Assembly (NCBI RefSeq): GCF_020379485.1
Contig: NC_063436.1
Span: forward strand, 21,016,423-21,080,422
Origin: Brassica napus
Lineage: Eukaryota > Streptophyta > Magnoliopsida > Brassicales > Brassicaceae
Reading direction: 5' to 3'
DNA length: 64,000 nt
The notes beneath the pieces are model-generated. The model was given only the letters and a program-made list of their open reading frames with translations, was not told the DNA's origin and ran no database searches. The position numbers were made by a program, and so were the translations under genes. Of the stretch, positions 1 through 11,345 are shown one piece after another. How positions within the stretch are numbered: position 1 is the stretch's first letter; each line of letters starts with the position of its first letter.

Positions 1-152
1 TTTTTTGATGCTTTCATGCATTGATTTATGACACAATCTTTTATACACACATCTCTTGGCATTGAATCAGAAAATTGTATCGAACAAATCATTGTAAATA
101 AAGTTAAAATCATGAATGCCCTATAAGTTTTATTTAACACTTGAGCTGCCAT
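1..152 (-). CDS. thionin-like cysteine-rich secreted peptide, partial (3' end outside window)
   Basis: This is the 5' part of a gene nearly identical to the one at 2168-2458; coordinates differ by a constant 2306. The ATG is at 150-152 on the minus strand, and the reading frame runs off the left edge of the window after the first mature cysteines. By eye there is one coding difference, in the signal peptide region near position 73 (Phe in place of Val). The TATA-like sequence on the minus strand (249-255) is conserved. No stop or frameshift is seen in the visible part, so it may be functional. It is the second member of a tandem pair. Confidence 0.7.
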   Translation of the reverse strand, partial: MAAQVLNKTYRAFMILTLFTMICSIQFSDSMPRDVCIKDCVINQCMKASK

Positions 153-369
153 AAGTACCGTGAATGTGTAATTCAAAGTGTTTAGTTTTGTTTATTGTGT
201 TGTGAAGCAAAGATGATTTAGTAAAAAAATTGGATAGATCGAGATGATTTATATAGTAAAAAGTTTTTACCAGATTCTTGAAGCCAGTAATTTTTGGGAA
301 GTCAATTCGTTGTTTTTTAATTTCTTTTTCTTAATTAAGAAAATATATCGATTGATTTTTCAAACATTT

Positions 370-642
370 AGGTGTGTTAAAAGCACTGGCCACCTAGGCA
401 ACTATTTTCTGTGAGTTAAAGTAACTAACTGTCATATTATCATTTTTAGCTTATACAACACATATTTAAGTAACATTTTTTTTTTAACTTGTAATCATGT
501 GTTGTAAGTTGTAACAAAAGTCTATTTCAATACATAGAAGTGTAGGTGTGTTAAGCCCTGGCCACCTAAGCAACTATTTTCTGTGAGTTATAGTAATTAA
601 CTGGTCATATTATCATTTTTAGCTTATACAACACATATTCAA
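370..642. repeat. two copies of a ~100-bp repeat upstream of the thionin-like gene
   Basis: A unit of about 100 bp, starting AGGTGTGTTAA and ending around AGCTTATACAACACAT, occurs at 370-465 and 544-642. It occurs again at 2676-2770 and 2851-2950 upstream of the second gene. The in-tandem duplication of this unit must predate the duplication of the whole gene block, because both blocks carry both copies. Confidence 0.8.
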
Positions 643-2100
643 GTTGATAAAAAGTTTGGTATCTTCAATTTAAATAGATTGAAGAGTTTTAAAAGGAGAA
701 ATATTACATTTTTGTTATAGCCATTTGAAAAAAAAGGATATGAGTTTTTTTTTATATAAAGAGACAAAATTCCAATCAAATTAAGGCTTGGAATGATGAC
801 CAATGAACGAAAGGGAACACTGAATTCCTTATCGTTCCCCAAAAAAAATCACCATTCACAAGGAATAGTTTTTCCTTCTTGTTCCTCCCCATTCCTTTTT
901 TGTAGAGAAATACAGAACAAAAGCATTCCTTATTAAATTTGATAAGGAACAAACATTTCTTTTTATTCATGCAATTTTATTCTCATATGTTCCTTTCCTA
1001 TTCGTTCCTCGTGTTAATTTGATAAGGAACAAACATTCTTTTCATTCCTGCAATTTTATTCTCATACGTTCATTTCCTATTCGTTCCTCATCTTCCTGAA
1101 AAGGTCACCAGTCGGAGCCTAAGAAATTTCGTTGTATAAGTCTTCTTAAAAAATCTGCTAGTGATTACAGTTTAGTAGACTTCTCAAAAAGTTTCATAAC
1201 CTTAAATTTTCTTTACATGTGAAGAAGACTTATAAAGAAGTATGCATTTAGCATACTTTTTAAGAAGTCTTCTACCTTTAATCGTTTAATCAAATATTTT
1301 AACTAGATAGAAATAAACACATCATTAAACATAACATTAACTTATAAAGTGTTTAATATATACAAAACTAAACACGTAAATGTCAATTTTTTATTTAAAA
1401 AAAAACTATTTAAGATTCCAAATTTAAAAAATACTAACATTACTTGAACATATGTTACCAAATCCTAACCAGTTAAATTCATGACTTATAATTTATATTC
1501 ACTCATCTATGTCGAAAACAATTCAATTTTATTAAATTTCAATTTAAAATTTAGAATTGTTTATATTTACGTGATTTTGATTTATGTTCAAAAAAATATT
1601 TTTTTTAAATTTTATAAATTGATTTTAAGATTAAAATACACTTCTCGAGAAATCTTTTCGGGATGAGTAGATTTTTCAAAAAGCTTTATGGGAGAGTTGT
1701 TTAGAGAAGACTTTATAGGGTTTTAATCGTAATAATATTTTTTCTAGTTTGGACATAAGAGATAATTGTAATTTTACTATCATTTCTGTTACTTTTGCAT
1801 ATGATCAAATTTAAATTATTTATTTGCATTCAAATTTAAGTTTTGAGTCATTTTTGGCAAATCTCATTATAATCTTTTGGAATGAGACATCTAAAGGTCA
1901 GAGTTTCAATCTGATATTTATGTATTAATTTTATCATGATTTACATTGTTAAACATTTTTTTTGTTTTATAAAATATGAATGTAGGTACACGAAATATTA
2001 TTGAAAAATAGGTATATAAAATATTAATACCATATGGTACAAATATAAATATATAACTTATGCATCAAAAACAAATCACACGCTCAAATAATACAACATA
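643..2100. other. intergenic region with an 80-bp tandem repeat
   Basis: AT-rich spacer between the two thionin-like genes. An 80-bp period is repeated at about 936-1015 and 1016-1090 (units begin AATTTGATAAGGAACAAACA), in a tract rich in GTTCCT/AGGAAC. Small open frames here are short and have no recognisable content. Nothing else was recognised. Confidence 0.6.
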
Positions 2101-2167
2101 TAATAAATATACATTACAAAAATTACACGCTTAGTTTTCCAGTTTTGTTGTAGAAATATTTTCCCAG

Positions 2168-2458
2168 TTACTGACATATCCAAGTAAATGTTTCACAAAA
2201 CCTTTTTACAGGATTTCGATAACCTTGACTAGGGGTAACATATCGCTCATTATTCATTGGATCACAAATGATCTTGCACGGGTTGTCACAAATTGCTGGA
2301 GTTGCTTTTTTTGATGCTTTCATGCATTGATTTATGACACAATCTTTTATACACACATCTCTTGGCATTGAATCAGAAACTTGTATCGAACAAATCATTG
2401 TAAATAAAGTTAAAATCATGAATGCCCTATAAGTTTTATTTAACACTTGAGCTGCCAT
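2168..2458 (-). CDS. thionin-like cysteine-rich secreted peptide (At2g15010 type)
   Basis: Predicted 96-aa secreted peptide. The ATG at 2456-2458 was chosen because the longer open frame to 2482 would need a TTG start. Residues 1 to about 30 form a hydrophobic signal peptide ending near the run S-D-S. The mature part has eight cysteines: five come in a thionin-like cluster (C-x3-C-x4-C, then C-x3-C-x3-C) and two near the C terminus. Plant thionins are small membrane-active defence peptides stored or secreted by cells; antimicrobial activity of this one is inferred only. A TATA-like sequence lies at 2555-2561 on the minus strand. The gene is one of a tandem pair with 1-152. It corresponds by position and type to the single-exon Arabidopsis At2g15010 (plant thionin), from memory. 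It could also be called a generic LCR/cysteine-rich peptide. Confidence 0.75.
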   Translation of the reverse strand: MAAQVLNKTYRAFMILTLFTMICSIQVSDSMPRDVCIKDCVINQCMKASKKATPAICDNPCKIICDPMNNERYVTPSQGYRNPVKRFCETFTWICQ

Positions 2459-2950
2459 AAGTACCGTGAATGTGTAATTCAAAGTGTTTAGTTTTGTTTA
2501 TTGTGTTGTGAAGCAAAGATGATTTAGTAAAAAATTTGGATAGATCGAGATGATTTATATAGTAAAAAGTTTTTACCAGATTCTGGAAGCCAGTAATTTT
2601 TGAGAAGTTAATTCGTTGTTTTTTAATTTCTTTTTCTTAATTAAGAAAATATATCGATTGATTTTTCAAACATTTAGGTGTGTTAAAAGCACTGGCCACC
2701 TAGGCAACTCTTTTCTGTGAGTTAAAGTAACTAACTGTCATATTATCATTTTTAGCTTATACAACACATTCATGTAACATTTTTGTTTTTAAAACTTGTA
2801 ATCATGTGTTATAAGTTGTAACAAAAGTCTATTTCAATACATAGAATTTTAGGTGTGTTAAGCCCTGGCCACCTAAGCAACTATTTTCTGTGAGTTATAG
2901 TAATTAACTGGTCATATTATCATTTTTAGCTTATACAACACATATTCAAG
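2307..2950. repeat. right copy of the tandem segmental duplication
   Basis: Matches 1-642 with few substitutions and small indels. It includes the promoter of the thionin-like gene and the two ~100-bp upstream units at 2676-2770 and 2851-2950. Confidence 0.85.
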
Positions 2951-3848
2951 TAACATTTCTGTTTTTAAAACTTGTAACCGTGTGTTGTAAGTTGTAACAA
3001 AAGTCTTTCAACACATAGAAGTTTGGGTCTATATTTGTACACCATCTCGTGGTGAAAATTTCTTCTTTTTTTTTCTTGTGAAAATTTCTTTCCATATTCG
3101 TTATTATAAAAGTCGATATAGATATGATAAAACATGTGCATGTTAAATAAAAATCATAGTTTATAATGTGTCTTATAAATAAAAAATTAAAATTTATAAT
3201 AGTTTAGCGTGTATTTAAACAGATAGCCACATTAAAAAAGCTTTCTGATAAAGATAATTTTATTTCGATAAAAAGAGTAAGTTGTAGTGAAAAACAATAA
3301 TCAAGTAGCATATTATATTATTGAAATTCTTGAAAACAAAATTTAGATAGATTAAGAATTGGTTAGTGGTAAAACACACACACACACGTGTTTGTCGCAT
3401 AAACCTGATTTAAAAAAATTTGATAAGATTTTTTCGAAAGATTTTTATTAAAAATATTATTGAGGAATTGCATTTAATCGTTAGTATTACATATATACCA
3501 TCGTTCTAGGTTCTTCAGGTGGTTAGTATATAAGAATATGAGTGCAGCCCAGCCTCTTGAAACCATATTGAGTTTCCCAGCTATATATAATGCAAATTTC
3601 CTCATAATAATTGCTAAACTTTTCAACTTCATTTATTTTTCGTAAAACCTCAACAAATTGTTTTAGAGAAGTGGATGCACTATCTGTAAAGACAAATCAT
3701 TAGCAAAACAGATATATGCTACGTTGAAGTCTTTTTAATCCAGTGATTTGACTAAGAGTTCATTAATGTTTCTACAATAATAGGTTTATGTTTCAATTCT
3801 CGGAGAAATCAATTTATTAAACAATTATGCAGGTTGCGGAGGAAAGAC
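2951..3848. other. intergenic, AT-rich, no gene seen
   Basis: Contains a short CA microsatellite near 3377-3388 and AT-rich sequence. The stretch around 3720-3780 has a diverged relative at about 43660-43700, part of the dispersed repeat described at 3849-4346. Confidence 0.5.
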
Positions 3849-4346
3849 TTACAAAAGATTTTCAACATATGGTGCAAGTAAACCCAAACGTGGATCTTCA
3901 TAGAACGGCTCTGGTCCCGATGCAGTTAAACGTAAATCCTCATAAGCCAAATAGTATTGTCGCTTATTAGAGTCATCAAATGTTATATCAAATGGAGAGA
4001 TTTTCATATCATTTATTTGTTTTTCCAAATCTAATAAATCAGAGTTAAAAACAAATATATGTTCAACATAAACCCTCACATTTGATATGAAACCCAAAAT
4101 TTACGAGATTTGATGTTTTTGAGATGATGAAAGAACAAATAAATGATAATAAAAATATAAATGAAGACTGAACTTGTAAAAATCTCTCCATTTTTCTATT
4201 AAATTTAACACATCAAGAAAGCTGAGAAATAGAACATCTGATCTAATTTGAAAAGGTGAGGAAGTCTCTTGTAGAGTTTCCAATAATAAAATCTTATTGG
4301 ACAATGTCAAAAGCTTTTGTGATGTTTTAACTTCAAAGCACATCAT
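3849..4346 (-). pseudogene. unrecognised gene relic or dispersed element (two small adjacent frames)
   Basis: Two open frames of 82 and 81 codons (3849-4097 and 4101-4346) lie in different frames with a stop between them. The 82-codon frame has protein-like composition (for example ITFDDSNKRQYYLAYEDLRL), but I do not recognise the family. The flank and beginning of this segment resemble a decayed sequence at about 43660-43870, so the block exists at least twice in the window. It could be a two-exon remnant of a Brassicaceae-specific gene or part of a transposon. No function is proposed. Confidence 0.25.
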
Positions 4347-4980
4347 AAAAGATTAACTTTTGAGATAGTATTTTACCATTTTTGTTGCTTGGACTCTTTC
4401 TTTTATAAATACACTTTGATTTTCGAGTCCATCGGGGAAAAAAAGTTCCTTAATTTGTTAGTGGATCCTGACCGTCTATTTAGAATAACTACAGAGTTTC
4501 CAAGCTGGAGAGATATAGCCACCACATAATGAGAAAATTGATATACAAAAGAAAAATATGATATGGGTCGTTTCCCCTAATGTTATATCTATATATAAAC
4601 TAACACTAATAGTTTCTTGCCGAACACTTACCCTCAAATATCTTTTCATAACTAATCTGTGAAAAATATATATTGTGACTTAGTTTAGCTATTAATTTTT
4701 TTCAACATATTATTATTATATTACTCAAAGTAGAGGTGATTATGGAACCAATAAAATAAAAGTCCCTAGTTTAGCTATTAATTATTACCGGAGCTATATG
4801 TAGTACTAGTAACCATATTTGCGTCTGGACATGCCGCAATTAATACGAATACAAACATTTGATTTGAGATACTAATACAACTAGCTTAAGGTGTAATTAA
4901 TATTTACAAACACATTCACCCAGTTTCATTTATCTTTCTACTTGGACTTTCTCATTTAAGTGTTGTTTGCGCACGTCTAA
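4347..4980. other. intergenic, no gene seen
   Basis: Region downstream of the minus-strand gene at 4981-6555. AT-rich, with no recognisable repeat or open frame. Confidence 0.5.
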
Positions 4981-6555
4981 TTAGGAAGTGGGAACCAAAG
5001 GCAAATCGACCTCATCACACCACTCCACACATCTAGTCTCATAAAACGAAGTGCACAACTTGTTTGGCCAATATGTTAGCCAAATTTTACCACCCATTCT
5101 CCATTTCAACACACTTCCTTCCATCTCTCTCCCAACTCTCCATTCAGCACCATCTCCATACTCATCCCTTCCAAAAACCATCCCTCCGCTCTTGGTAAAA
5201 ACATTCTTCATACCCTCTTGGTTCGGCTTCACCGTCATCACTTCTTGGCCGCTCTCTCTATCATACAACACCGCATCGAAAACAGCAGCGTTTCCTTCAC
5301 ACTCCTGCTCGATTCTCCAATCCTTAATCTTTCTCCTGGTTGAGATTCTTGCTCTTGCCTTCACTCTCGGAGCCACTTTCCCTTTCCCGAAATTTCCCTT
5401 TAGGACTCTCATTACCTCGACTTCTCTCTCCTCGTTCTTCGTCGACCGTCCTAGGCTTAGTCCGGACACGTGGTTGGACCCGACTTCCGGCCCCACCCAG
5501 ACCTGTACCCGCGACGGGAAGTACTTCTCGTCTGAGTAACATTCTGCTATCTGATTCTCCATCCCTCTTCCCTTGTGAAACCCTAGCTTCGATACGTGGA
5601 CGCGTATGTTGTCGACGCGTGCGTTCACTTTTATGTAGTTCTCGTGGAACGTGACAGAGTATTCAAACTGCACGATTACTTCGGCATGTTGGTGTGACAA
5701 AGCGTAGCGTAGGACAGCTTCTTTGGGCTCTACGAACGGGAACTTGATGATCTTGTTGTTATGCATCTCACTAGAGCTGTTATTATTTGTGAGGTTCATC
5801 GACAAGATCGGGAAATAGCCTTTCAAGCTCCACAGCCCATGGGCTTCTGTTGCATAGGAAAAGCCCAATGATTGATGTGGCAGGGGGCTTGTGATCTGTT
5901 TCAAGCCGAGATTCCCAAGTCCCACTTCCTTGGAGATCATCCATTTGGACAAGGCGTAACTTGCAGCGCGTACGATGCACAGCTCGGCGTCTACACCGAG
6001 TGAGGCGAGAAACGTTCTCAACACAGGCGCATGTTGACACGTCAGCGATTTCACGTGGGGGCCTAGTAAGTGTTGGAAGAAGAAAGAGCCAACTTCGCTA
6101 GGCGCGTCGAACACACATAGCCAGAAAAGACGCGTGAGGAGGATTAGATTAAAGACTGACGAGAAGGATTCCGGAGAGTGAGAGTCCATGACCCAGCTAA
6201 CCGGACCCGATTTGATTTCAAGAGGCTCAGACTTTGTGCACGTGCTTTCGCCTGTGGTAGGAGAGTAGGAGATTAGTTCTTGAAGGAGCTGGAGAACTAG
6301 AGGGAGGAATGGTTTCTCCGACGACAAGGCACACGTGTCGGAGACCCATATGGTCGATGATTTAAGATGGCTAAAACCCTCTACGACCACTTTGAAAGTT
6401 AGAGACAGAGATTCTAGGTCAGAGCTAGAAGCTCTTTCAACCCTAAGTTGGATTGAATGAGTCAAGTCTTCTGCGAGCTGAAACACTGCGTGTGTGTCAG
6501 ACTCGGCAAAGTCGTGGGACTCCGGAAGCTCGCATATCCACGACCAAGGATCCAT
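4981..6555 (-). CDS. conserved plant-specific protein, At2g15020 type, function unknown
   Basis: A single uninterrupted frame of 524 codons starting MDPWSWICELPE at 6555 and ending with TAA at 4981-4983. Codon use is clearly coding: this is the most GC-rich block in the first 10 kb. No signal peptide or membrane segment is obvious. The C-terminal third (about residues 340-520) is the most protein-like, rich in basic residues and with Trp-rich motifs (GAEWRVGREMEGSVLKWRMG; KIWLTYWPNK; RCVEWCDEVDLPL). From memory it matches the uncharacterised intronless Arabidopsis gene At2g15020, known mainly from light- and cold-responsive expression lists; I know of no biochemical function. Position next to the thionin-like gene supports that assignment. 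Overlapping plus-strand frames at 5051-5654 are shadows of it. Confidence 0.85.
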   Translation of the reverse strand: MDPWSWICELPESHDFAESDTHAVFQLAEDLTHSIQLRVERASSSDLESLSLTFKVVVEGFSHLKSSTIWVSDTCALSSEKPFLPLVLQLLQELISYSPTTGESTCTKSEPLEIKSGPVSWVMDSHSPESFSSVFNLILLTRLFWLCVFDAPSEVGSFFFQHLLGPHVKSLTCQHAPVLRTFLASLGVDAELCIVRAASYALSKWMISKEVGLGNLGLKQITSPLPHQSLGFSYATEAHGLWSLKGYFPILSMNLTNNNSSSEMHNNKIIKFPFVEPKEAVLRYALSHQHAEVIVQFEYSVTFHENYIKVNARVDNIRVHVSKLGFHKGRGMENQIAECYSDEKYFPSRVQVWVGPEVGSNHVSGLSLGRSTKNEEREVEVMRVLKGNFGKGKVAPRVKARARISTRRKIKDWRIEQECEGNAAVFDAVLYDRESGQEVMTVKPNQEGMKNVFTKSGGMVFGRDEYGDGAEWRVGREMEGSVLKWRMGGKIWLTYWPNKLCTSFYETRCVEWCDEVDLPLVPTS

Positions 6556-6655
6556 TTTCTTGAACTTGTTTTATTTTCTCGAGACAATGTGTGTGTTTGT
6601 TAGACGGGGTAAAGTGGGAGATAAAATTTCTTTAGTGAGTATCGGAAGTGACGAA

Positions 6656-6663
6656 CTATATAG
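6656..6663 (-). promoter_or_regulatory. TATA-like box of the At2g15020-type gene
   Basis: CTATATAG on the minus strand, about 100 bp upstream of the ATG at 6555, leaving room for a short 5' leader. A CT-rich leader-like stretch follows. Confidence 0.4.
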
Positions 6664-7188
6664 AGAGAGTATGTGGTGGAGGAGAAGCCATGAAGGATAT
6701 AAAACTAATCAAAGACCCCTCAGAGGAGCAGACACGGATGAATAATATATCTGTGGCGCTACAATATCCTCATTAATGACATACTCTTGTTTTCTTGTTT
6801 GGATATTTGGCTAATAAAGAACCACGACCACTTCTTTTTGCATGGAGGAAGGCTAAGGAAGGGACGTGGAGTTTTAACGTTTTCTCGTTTGTGGCATAGC
6901 TACGTGTTGCATGAACTAGAGCGAATACGTACATTCATTTTTCGATCACAGAAAATAGGGATGGATGATATATATATTTTAAAAATATATTTGATTGAAA
7001 ACAACAGCGTTAACAATTTTCATTGATAAACATACCGAATTCCTTTTTTTGTTTTGTTGAAACATATTGATTATGTTGAAACATATTGATTACCTTACAA
7101 CGATTCGAAATGGTTTTTTCACCTCTACGTCGGGAATCCAAACGTTATAAATAGTCATTAATTTTCAGCATGAATTGAATCCAAATGG

Positions 7189-7432
7189 ATGTAATTACAG
7201 TAGTAGTCTTTTACGATTGTGCCAACTCAAAGTTGGTTGTAATTAACTCAGCTCAACTCAATAATCATCCACAGCGTGAATTTAACCTTTTTGGTGTAAA
7301 TGGAACCAACGTCGAGTTGGCCAGTGGTAAAAGGGTTACGACTGTAATTATTATCACTTGAGTTTAATTCACGCTGGAAGAAACTATTTACAATATTTGA
7401 ATTTCCGGTAAAGAGGTGAAACCATTCTATTT
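7189..7432. mobile_element. SINE-like modules in inverted arrangement
   Basis: A tRNA-like head with an A-box-like GAGTTGGCCAGTGGTAAAAG lies at about 7311-7330. It is followed by CACTTGAGTTTAATTCACGC and a tail with ACTATTTACAAT, which resembles the Brassicaceae SINE tail also seen (reverse strand) at 49370-49475. A second head-like copy lies on the opposite strand at about 7189-7237, and a matching TTTAA(A)TTCACGCT block is at 7273-7287. The arrangement A-B-A'-B' is not a simple hairpin and suggests two insertions. Confidence 0.4.
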
Positions 7433-7984
7433 AACTTTACGCAACAAAAAAAAGATTTGAAATGGTAACTACCAAAACATACAAGTAGTATGAAATATCT
7501 TTTGTTAAAATAAGAAATGTGGAATAAGATGAATATTTTGAAATCTTAGTTTAGTAACAAAAATTGGAAAACCTAATACTATAACATCCAAAAATATTAT
7601 ATATCGATAAGGTTTACTAAAATAATATGGCTATATTATTTGAAAAGAATATATGTACTTATAAATTATCATAAAATATTAAAATGGTAGATGTTAAAGT
7701 ATAACTAATTCAATTTTAAATTATAAGTGTATTGTAAATTATCCTAAACAAATATCATTTCTATAGTATAACTAATTGAATTTAAAAAATGTAGTGTATG
7801 CAATAATAGTTAATAACGAAGTAAAACATATAAAACATATCAATATATTGATAATGTCGAATAAAAAACTTAAATAATAAGATTATAGAGTTACGTAATA
7901 TATAACACTAAAATGTATTTCTTATATTTAAAATATTAATATCAATATCAAAATTATACATTTATAAAATAAAAAGTATCTGCA

Positions 7985-8005
7985 CGAACGTGCGTATCAA
8001 ACACT
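7985..8005 (+). other. possible diverged Helitron 3' terminus
   Basis: GCACGAACGTGC forms a short hairpin and is followed within about 15 bp by CTTGT, resembling the CTAG-T end of Helitrons. No convincing TC 5' end was located, so the element boundaries are unknown. Confidence 0.25.
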
Positions 8006-9930
8006 TGTTACTTGTTTAAAAGATATTATAAATTAATTGAGAATGAAACTTGTTTCTTTAAAACAAATTTCAGAAAATGTAAGGTGAGGTTTATGATGAC
8101 CAGTTATGCTTTAACTTTATCAACTTCTCAGAAAATGTAAGGTGAAATTTGTTTCTTTTAAAATGTAAGCTAGACAAGAGCAACCTCACCCTACAACTTC
8201 TCAGTTTTTGAGGTTCTAATGATTATAATATATTAATTTTTTTCCGAAGTTAAAATATAAAAATAATACTGACCAAATATGAATTATTTTTAGAAATATT
8301 ATATTTAAAATTATTATTTATGTGCATGGCATGTGAATATTATATTATTACAATTTATATATCCAAATATAGATATATTCAAAACTAAGTAATAAGAAAC
8401 ATATTTAAATATAAATTAAATTAAATATAATATAAATTATACTAAATTTTAAAATATAAAGAGGATGAAATTTTAGAATATGAATTATATTATTACAATT
8501 TATGATTTTATTCTTTCAAACAGATAAAGTTAAAATATAAAAATAGTAATGCCCAATATAAACTAAAGTTTTCTTTTTCCAAAAAAAGTATTCTACTAAA
8601 GTTATTATTTCTGTGAAATACACCATAATTGTAGACGAAAAATTCTCTTTTGACGATTCCCGCATTTTAAGGGACAACGATTCCACTTTTTGAGGCAGAC
8701 CAGGATCATGTTTAATGGTTTGACAATTGGTACGATCAACAGTTTGAGATTTTGATGGTGTGCATTAAACCAGGTTAGATCTCTTAGAAGCGCCAAACTG
8801 AAAACCCGACATCATTAGAAAATAAGTGCTTTTTTTTAAAAATCCACTATTTTTGCAAATTCATCGAGATCGACTTCGTCTTTTGACAATACACTGGAAG
8901 AGCTTATTGTTGTAGATGAATTATACACTCGAAAATCCCTATCAAGTAAATTAAACTCTGTTCATTTGATTCATAAGTGGTCAAAGGAATAGGCCGAGTT
9001 GGAGGAAAAGGAAAATAAATTGGCTATAAAATAAGAATAACTAGTTCAATAAACATACATAAATCGGTACAAAAATCTAAAGCTTATTTAGCTTTACTTC
9101 TTCTCACTGAATTCTTAGCTCAATATGATTTCATCGTCGTTTTCCTTCTGATAATCTTTTGATCTATTCATAAACGTCTTTTAAATAATTTATCATGGAT
9201 TGTGTCTTTATTTTATATGTGTCGAATTAAGATTGGGATTACCGGATGTTTCTGTTCCTAACATATGTGTAGTCTTCAAAGATTGTGTATCCATCAATTT
9301 CTATTTCACAACATCGAAATTTGTATTTTCCAAGAATGTTTGTGTTCAATATAGAACTGCATAGTTGACTACATTAATAGTTATCGTTGTTTTCTTAAGC
9401 CGCGTTAGAAAGAGTCAATGTAAAAGAAAATCGAGACGCTTTGGACAGTTCAATACATGAAGATGCCGAATACATGTCATTGTAAAAGAAAGAGAGAAAT
9501 ACAAGGTCATTACAGTAAGTAACAGCTCATCTCTCCTTGATTTTCTTACATAGTATAAAATATGGACACAATCGATGTCATAACAATTATATAATGAAAA
9601 TATTACATCCAAATGCATTTTTAAGTTTTTATTAACTTACTAAAACAGTTGTTGTCACTAGGGTACTTTAACCCTTTTGGTTAACCAAGCCCATCTCCTT
9701 GTTACAATCAAACTAAAGTAGCCTAGATTTAAGTGTCTATTACTTTAACCAAATTTAATATATATATACACATATATATATATACTTTATTTAACATAAG
9801 TTTTGACTAACAAACAAAATAAAGTGGATCCACATCTCTTTCTTCTTCATCTTCTTCAAAAAAATTTAATCAATTATTATCTATATTATTATATCTATCT
9901 TTTGAGTAAAGTACACAACGATGTCAATGG

Positions 9931-10400
9931 CGGATATTGATTGAAGCTTCAACCATGGTGTCTTTGTCTCCTCCTCTCTGTGTTCAGCTCCTCCGTCCAA
10001 AATGTTGTTGATGTGAGGTCTCGTCCACCAGTGGTCATTGCTCTTTGTCGCGTCTCGTCAACATCGGCTTCTCCACGTCTCAAGCCGACGTCCTCTTCAT
10101 TTCCAAATCATGTTATCAGTCTTCCTTGTCGTGTTTCTGCTCCGTCGTAGCCAACTCTCTGTTGTCGTCAACGAGATGTGACGAGAAGTGCGATCTGCAA
10201 CATCAATGGAAGAATATCACTTTTTTGCACTTTTGATCCTCTAGTTTCCTCTTTTTTTCACAATATGCCTCAAATTCCCAATCTGATCAAATTGCTTCAC
10301 AAATTTACCCCAATACTTTTAATGTTGCAATCTGGTTTTTCCGTGTATACTCAAAAATTGTCCGTCAACTTTTGATTCTTTTCATTCTGTCCCCATAGTA
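9931..10400. other. spacer with short GC-richer block, no gene supported
   Basis: 9931-10200 is less AT-rich than its surroundings and holds short frames of 60-70 codons in two frames, ser/arg/pro-rich. None resembles a known family. A decayed gene fragment is possible. Confidence 0.3.
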
Positions 10401-10439
10401 TTAAATCTGCATATTAGTCCCCAATTCCATTTTCAAACT

Positions 10440-11345
10440 TTCAATTGTGCACCCTGGTGTACATGTGGACATCATTAAAACATGTACCTTTAAACATAGG
10501 AACACGTGGGCACGTCGAGCCAAGATTGTATCCATGTGGTTACTCAATATATTCGTGTACATGAATAAGATGTACATAACAACAAAAATGCAACATGGAG
10601 TTTGTGTACTTTATCCGAATGAATCAAATTTTAACACGAACATGATGTACATCTCTAGCTCTATCCGAAAGAATTAAAGTTTACATAATTAAAATAATGT
10701 AGACTTTGCTTTGAATTCTCATGTGGCATAAATTTTGTGTAAATATATTCACCATTTGAACATACAATGTTGAAACTTGTAAATCTATGTTACAAATTCG
10801 TAAATGTCTAATTGAATATTGCACCATGGTAAAATGTACATGTCGATATTGGTAAACACGTGTACATGTAGATATGTTTACTGTTGAGCTACTTGTAATA
10901 TTTTAAAATGTACATATCGATATTGGTAAACAAGTGTACATGTGGATATTAAATCTTGGTGTATATGTCAATATTGGTAAACATGAGATATCATATATGT
11001 ACACATAAGAAGTTTTTGTATGTACACAGCGATGTACATATATTGAAAATATACTAGTATACACCGGTGTACATGTGAGTCGTTGTACAAGTGGACAACG
11101 ATATGTGTGTGTACATTTGAATGCTATTTAAATTTGCAAATGTTATAACTTACAAATGTATGTTATATATCATTATGGATTGCATTAGGAAAACCATTTG
11201 GGCCTGCTCCTTCCGGGTACCATAAGCATCTCTTTGAAACCATCATCATCGTGGAACCAAAAACAAAGGATGTCTCGTTTCATGTACAAAAGAATTGTTG
11301 TACATGTGGATAGTGTATTTTTATGTACAATATACCATGTACATA
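10440..11345. repeat. tract dense in TGTACAT/ATGTACA motifs
   Basis: About twenty TGTAC-containing motifs are visible by eye in 900 bp, many as TGTACATGTGGA or ATGTACATATCGATAT. A longer unit is repeated at about 10835-10875 and 10908-10948 (both contain CGATATTGGTAAACA and GTGTACATGT). No open frame explains it. It resembles subterminal repeat arrays of DNA transposons or a satellite-like element. GTAC is also the core bound by SPL-type transcription factors, but no function is implied. Confidence 0.6.

Larger units (their letters stand above)
1..642. repeat. left copy of a tandem segmental duplication
   Basis: Positions 1-642 match 2307-2950 at very high identity, covering the 5' half of the thionin-like gene, its promoter and about 400 bp upstream. 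The match stops abruptly at about 642, where this copy goes on with TTGATAAAAAG and the other with TAACATTTCTG. The left limit lies outside the window. Confidence 0.85.
6760..9930. other. gene-poor region with transposon fragments
   Basis: No gene could be supported. Recognisable pieces are the SINE-like modules at 7189-7432 and a possible Helitron 3' end near 7988-8004. The rest is AT-rich sequence. The frame at 8605-8796 lacks recognisable content. Confidence 0.5.

Noticed and set aside
936..1090. CRISPR-like direct repeats
   Set aside because: Only two copies of an 80-bp unit with no spacers, in a plant genome.
2459..2482. N-terminal extension of the thionin-like peptide by eight residues
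   Set aside because: It would start at TTG. The ATG at 2456-2458 gives a normal signal peptide.
5051..5654. Plus-strand open frames opposite the At2g15020-type gene
   Set aside because: They mirror the codon structure of the minus-strand gene and have no recognisable content.
9941..10240. Short frames in a GC-richer block as a secreted peptide gene
   Set aside because: Frames overlap in different phases, composition is Ser/Arg-rich, and no cysteine pattern or family match is seen.
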